Below, in pieces: positions 5,499 through 7,572 of a stretch of 7,572 nt of DNA; positions within the stretch are counted from its first letter, which is position 1; each line of letters begins with the position of its first letter. Source of the stretch: SZUA-426 sp041666155 (lineage in GTDB: Bacteria; Spirochaetota; Spirochaetia; Treponematales; Breznakiellaceae); assembly GCA_041666155.1 (NCBI GenBank), contig JBAYHM010000225.1, positions 1 through 7,572 on the forward strand. The letters are read 5' to 3'. A program made the position numbers and the translations under genes. The notes under the pieces were generated by a model that saw only the letters and a program-made list of their open reading frames with translations, did not search any database and was not told where the DNA came from.

Positions 5499-6344
5499 TT
5501 ACGACTTCATTCCCGAAAGAGTTACGCCTTCGATAATGTAGCGGCGGAAAGCAAGGAAGAAGAGCACGACCGGGACGATGCCGAGCGTGGCGCCGGTCAT
5601 CATGAGGCCGTAGTCGTCCACGAACTCGCCGCGGAATCGGGTGAGCCCGAGCTCCAGCACGAACATCTTCTGCGAATTGGTGACGACCAGCGGCCAGATG
5701 AAGTCGCCCCAAGCGGTCATGAACTGAAAAATCGCGAGCGCGACGCCTGAGGACGCGGACAGGGGCAGCACGATGGTGAAAAAGGTCCGCCAGATGCTCG
5801 CCCCGTCTATTTTGGCTGCCTCGATCAAGGAGTCGGGGATGGACTGCATGTTCTGCCTGACGAAGAATATGCCGAAGCTGGAGATTACGATGGGGAAAAT
5901 GAGTCCCGTATAGGTATCGATGAGACCCATGCTTACGCTCATGATATAGAGAGGGATGATATAGCATTGGAACGGGACCATAAGGGTCGCCAGTATAATG
6001 AAGAACAGAAAGTTCTTTCCAGGGAAGCGGAACTTCGCGAATACGAAACCGGCGATAAGCGACGTGAAGGTGCTGAGAACCGTGCCGATGACGGACACGA
6101 CGAGACTGTTGTAGTAGAAGCGGAGGAACATGCTGTCCGCGAGCAATTCCTTATAATTTTCCAGAAAGAGCCGCCCGGGAAATATCGTCAGGGGAATCTT
6201 GAATATGTCGGCGTCGGATTTGAGTGACGTGACGATCATCCAGAAAAAGGGAAATATGATCACGAGCGACGAAAGAATGAGGATCGCCTCGATGCCTATC
6301 GCGTTGGCTTTCTTGCGCAGCCGAAAATTGATTGAGCCGGTCAT
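5499..6344 (-). CDS. CUT1 sugar ABC permease, MalG type
   Basis: This 281-residue inner-membrane permease has six predicted helices (about 15-38, 76-103, 110-135, 143-163, 198-220 and 246-267). The cytoplasmic EAA loop that docks the ATPase begins EAAKIDGAS at 175 and ends LPL at 195. The C-terminal ending EGVTLSGMKS is typical of MalG-type subunits. With the MalF-type partner it should form the channel of an importer for a sugar, oligosaccharide or related solute; the substrate cannot be assigned. It is the last gene of its operon, starting 11 bases after the upstream permease stop. Its TAA stop touches the umuC stop, and no terminator is visible beyond it within the window. Confidence 0.93.
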   Translation of the reverse strand: MTGSINFRLRKKANAIGIEAILILSSLVIIFPFFWMIVTSLKSDADIFKIPLTIFPGRLFLENYKELLADSMFLRFYYNSLVVSVIGTVLSTFTSLIAGFVFAKFRFPGKNFLFFIILATLMVPFQCYIIPLYIMSVSMGLIDTYTGLIFPIVISSFGIFFVRQNMQSIPDSLIEAAKIDGASIWRTFFTIVLPLSASSGVALAIFQFMTAWGDFIWPLVVTNSQKMFVLELGLTRFRGEFVDDYGLMMTGATLGIVPVVLFFLAFRRYIIEGVTLSGMKS

Positions 6345-6351
6345 TCGCTTT

Positions 6352-6357
6352 CTCCCT
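6352..6357 (-). promoter_or_regulatory. Ribosome binding site of the MalG-type permease
   Basis: AGGGAG on the minus strand lies seven bases upstream of the ATG at 6344 and overlaps the TAG stop of the preceding permease. The shared bases suggest that ribosomes ending on the first permease help initiate the second, keeping the two channel subunits at equal amounts. Confidence 0.75.
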
Positions 6358-7255
6358 ACTCTTCTTCGTGCGCCAGTTTGAACTGGGTCCAGGTGATGGC
6401 GAGGACGACTACCAGAAGTATCATGGCCTCCGCGGACGCGCTTCCCATCCGGTAATAGACGAAACTCCGTGCGTAGATGTCGGAGACCAGAACGTCGACT
6501 TGGGCGCCGCCGCCCTGCTTGCCCTGCGTCATGATGTAGAACTGGGTGAACACCTTCAGGTTGTTGATGACGGACATCACCGTGACGAACAGAGTGATGG
6601 GTTTAAGGAGCGGGAGCGTGATGCGACGGAAAATGGTCCACGGCCGCGCGCCGTCTATTTCGGCGGCTTCATAAAAAGTGCGGGAAATGCTTTTGAGTCC
6701 GACCGAAAAGATGATCATGTTGTAGCCGATCACTTTCCAGACGCTCACGATAATAACCGATACCATCGACATAGCAGGTGTAGCGAGCCAGGATATCCGT
6801 GGAAACCCTAGAGTTTTAAGCATTACGTTTATGAAACCGTTCTCCCAGTCGAGGAGCCACATCCAGACCAAGCACACCGGAACGAAGGTGAGTACGACCG
6901 GAATAAAAATGATGGTTTCATAGGCGGAGGAGAACGGCAGCTTGCGGTTTATCAGATAGGCGAAGAAGAGACCGAGAACGACCGAGATGAGGGTCGTAAA
7001 AAAGGTGAAACTCATCGTATTCATGAACGACGAGTAGAAGGATTTGTCCGCGAAAAGTTTGACGTAGTTCCGTACGCCGATGAAATTGCCCAGGCCGTCG
7101 ATGAGACTCCAATTGAAGAAACTTCCGACGAAAGTCTGCCCTATGGGGATGATGCGGATGATAAGAAAGCCGGTGATTATCGGCGCGAGTACGGCGATGA
7201 TGAAAGCGGCTTGCTCTTTGTCGTTGAACAGCTTTTTTTTCGCGGGTATGGTCAT
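6356..7255 (-). CDS. CUT1 sugar ABC permease, MalF type
   Basis: This 299-residue inner-membrane permease has six predicted helices (about 15-37, 79-103, 112-135, 160-187, 217-232 and 275-292) and lacks the long periplasmic insert of E. coli MalF, as is usual for LacF/UgpA-like members. The EAA loop begins EAAEIDGARPW at 196 and reaches LPLLKP by 219. The segment NWSLIDGLG near residue 48 and the later FTQFYIMTQG (237-246) are typical of the family. A GGAAG ribosome binding site (7262-7266) lies six bases before the ATG, supporting this start. The gene follows the presumed binding-protein gene after an 87-base spacer containing a strong hairpin. No nucleotide-binding subunit is present in the window. 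Confidence 0.93.
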   Translation of the reverse strand: MTIPAKKKLFNDKEQAAFIIAVLAPIITGFLIIRIIPIGQTFVGSFFNWSLIDGLGNFIGVRNYVKLFADKSFYSSFMNTMSFTFFTTLISVVLGLFFAYLINRKLPFSSAYETIIFIPVVLTFVPVCLVWMWLLDWENGFINVMLKTLGFPRISWLATPAMSMVSVIIVSVWKVIGYNMIIFSVGLKSISRTFYEAAEIDGARPWTIFRRITLPLLKPITLFVTVMSVINNLKVFTQFYIMTQGKQGGGAQVDVLVSDIYARSFVYYRMGSASAEAMILLVVVLAITWTQFKLAHEEE

Positions 7256-7277
7256 AGAACACTTCCGGTAGTTTAGT

Positions 7278-7316
7278 CGGAAACGTCCCGAACCGTTCCG
7301 GTTCGGGACGTTTCCG
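7278..7316 (-). other. Perfect intercistronic hairpin, no U-tract
   Basis: Seventeen-base arms (7278-7294 and 7300-7316) pair perfectly around a five-base loop, whose outer bases can also pair to make 18. On the minus-strand transcript the stem begins 26 bases after the binding-protein stop and ends 22 bases before the permease start. No run of T follows on the minus strand, so it is not a classic terminator. Its position matches the RNA structures found between malE and malF in enterobacteria, which protect the upstream message and lower expression of the permeases. The permease ribosome binding site lies outside the stem. Confidence 0.8.
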
Positions 7317-7342
7317 CGGTCTTGTCGAGAATCGAGTAACGC

Positions 7343-7572
7343 CTATTCGGAGTACAGGCCCGCGTCTTTGAGCATTTCGTCGACGACGACGCCCAGTTTC
7401 TTCATTTCCTCGCGGATCTTCGTATCGTTTCCGGTCAGGGACTGTTCGCGGAAAAGCTTGGTGAGCTCCTCTCCCATCTTGTTCATGATGCCGTTTTCGA
7501 TGGTCAGGCGTTTCTGCCAGGTGAAGGAGAGATCTTTGGGATTCTCTATGCCGGCCAGAAGCTGCGGGCGAT
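7343..7572 (-). CDS. 3' end of probable sugar-binding protein (partial)
   Basis: The last 76 or so codons of a minus-strand gene run in from the right edge and end at TAG (7345-7343). The visible C-terminus, including LLAGIENPKDLSFTWQ and ending EMLKDAGLYSE, is rich in charged helices, as in the C-terminal region of family-1 extracellular solute-binding proteins. The identification rests mainly on position, immediately upstream of two CUT1 permeases, where the binding-protein gene usually lies. Such proteins capture the substrate outside the membrane and deliver it to the permease pair. The signal peptide and ligand pocket lie outside the window, so the substrate is unknown. Confidence 0.7.
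   Translation of the reverse strand, partial: RPQLLAGIENPKDLSFTWQKRLTIENGIMNKMGEELTKLFREQSLTGNDTKIREEMKKLGVVVDEMLKDAGLYSE

Noticed and set aside
7278..7316. The hairpin as an intrinsic terminator of the binding-protein gene
   Set aside because: No T-run follows on the minus strand, and the permeases downstream need read-through, so a stabilising or attenuating element fits better.

Overview
The window looks like a stretch of chromosome from a mid-GC bacterium, most likely a spirochaete (Treponema/Spirochaeta type). That assignment is an inference at modest confidence. It rests on the soluble sensor kinase that starts with a receiver domain and ends in a HisKA_2-type kinase core, on its 21-residue coiled-coil repeats, and on a CUT1 sugar transporter operon. 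No rRNA, complete tRNA, transposase, CRISPR array or phage structural gene is visible.

Layout. Positions 1-82 hold the end of an upstream transcription unit closed by a strong intrinsic terminator (59-82). The terminator sits inside an imperfect inverted repeat (17-117) whose arms resemble tRNA 3' ends. Positions 83-477 carry no gene I can support. A 692-residue cytoplasmic sensor kinase (478-2556, +) follows; it is clearly AT-richer than its neighbours. It converges, with a 15-base gap, on a 12-helix major facilitator transporter (2572-3819, -). A 96-base divergent spacer carries a candidate promoter for each direction and leads into a two-gene translesion polymerase operon, umuD-umuC (3916-5498, +). 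umuC abuts, with no gap at all, the end of a sugar ABC transporter operon on the minus strand: a MalG-type permease (5499-6344), a MalF-type permease (6356-7255), a perfect 17-bp hairpin (7278-7316), and the 3' end of what is probably the solute-binding protein gene (7343-7572, cut by the window edge).

How the genes work together. The transporter genes read binding protein, MalF-type permease, MalG-type permease, the usual CUT1 order; the ATPase is not present and is often supplied elsewhere. The hairpin after the binding-protein gene is placed to allow more binding protein than permease. umuD and umuC overlap by four bases and should be co-translated into a Pol V-like complex. The sensor kinase and the MFS transporter have no evident partner in the window.

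The most notable observation is the UmuD protein. It begins almost exactly where E. coli UmuD is cut to give UmuD', and both residues of the protease dyad are replaced (Ser60 by Ala39, Lys97 by Arg76). It therefore appears to be made directly as the active UmuD' form, independent of RecA-stimulated self-cleavage. Its best promoter places the transcript start on the start codon, suggesting a leaderless mRNA.
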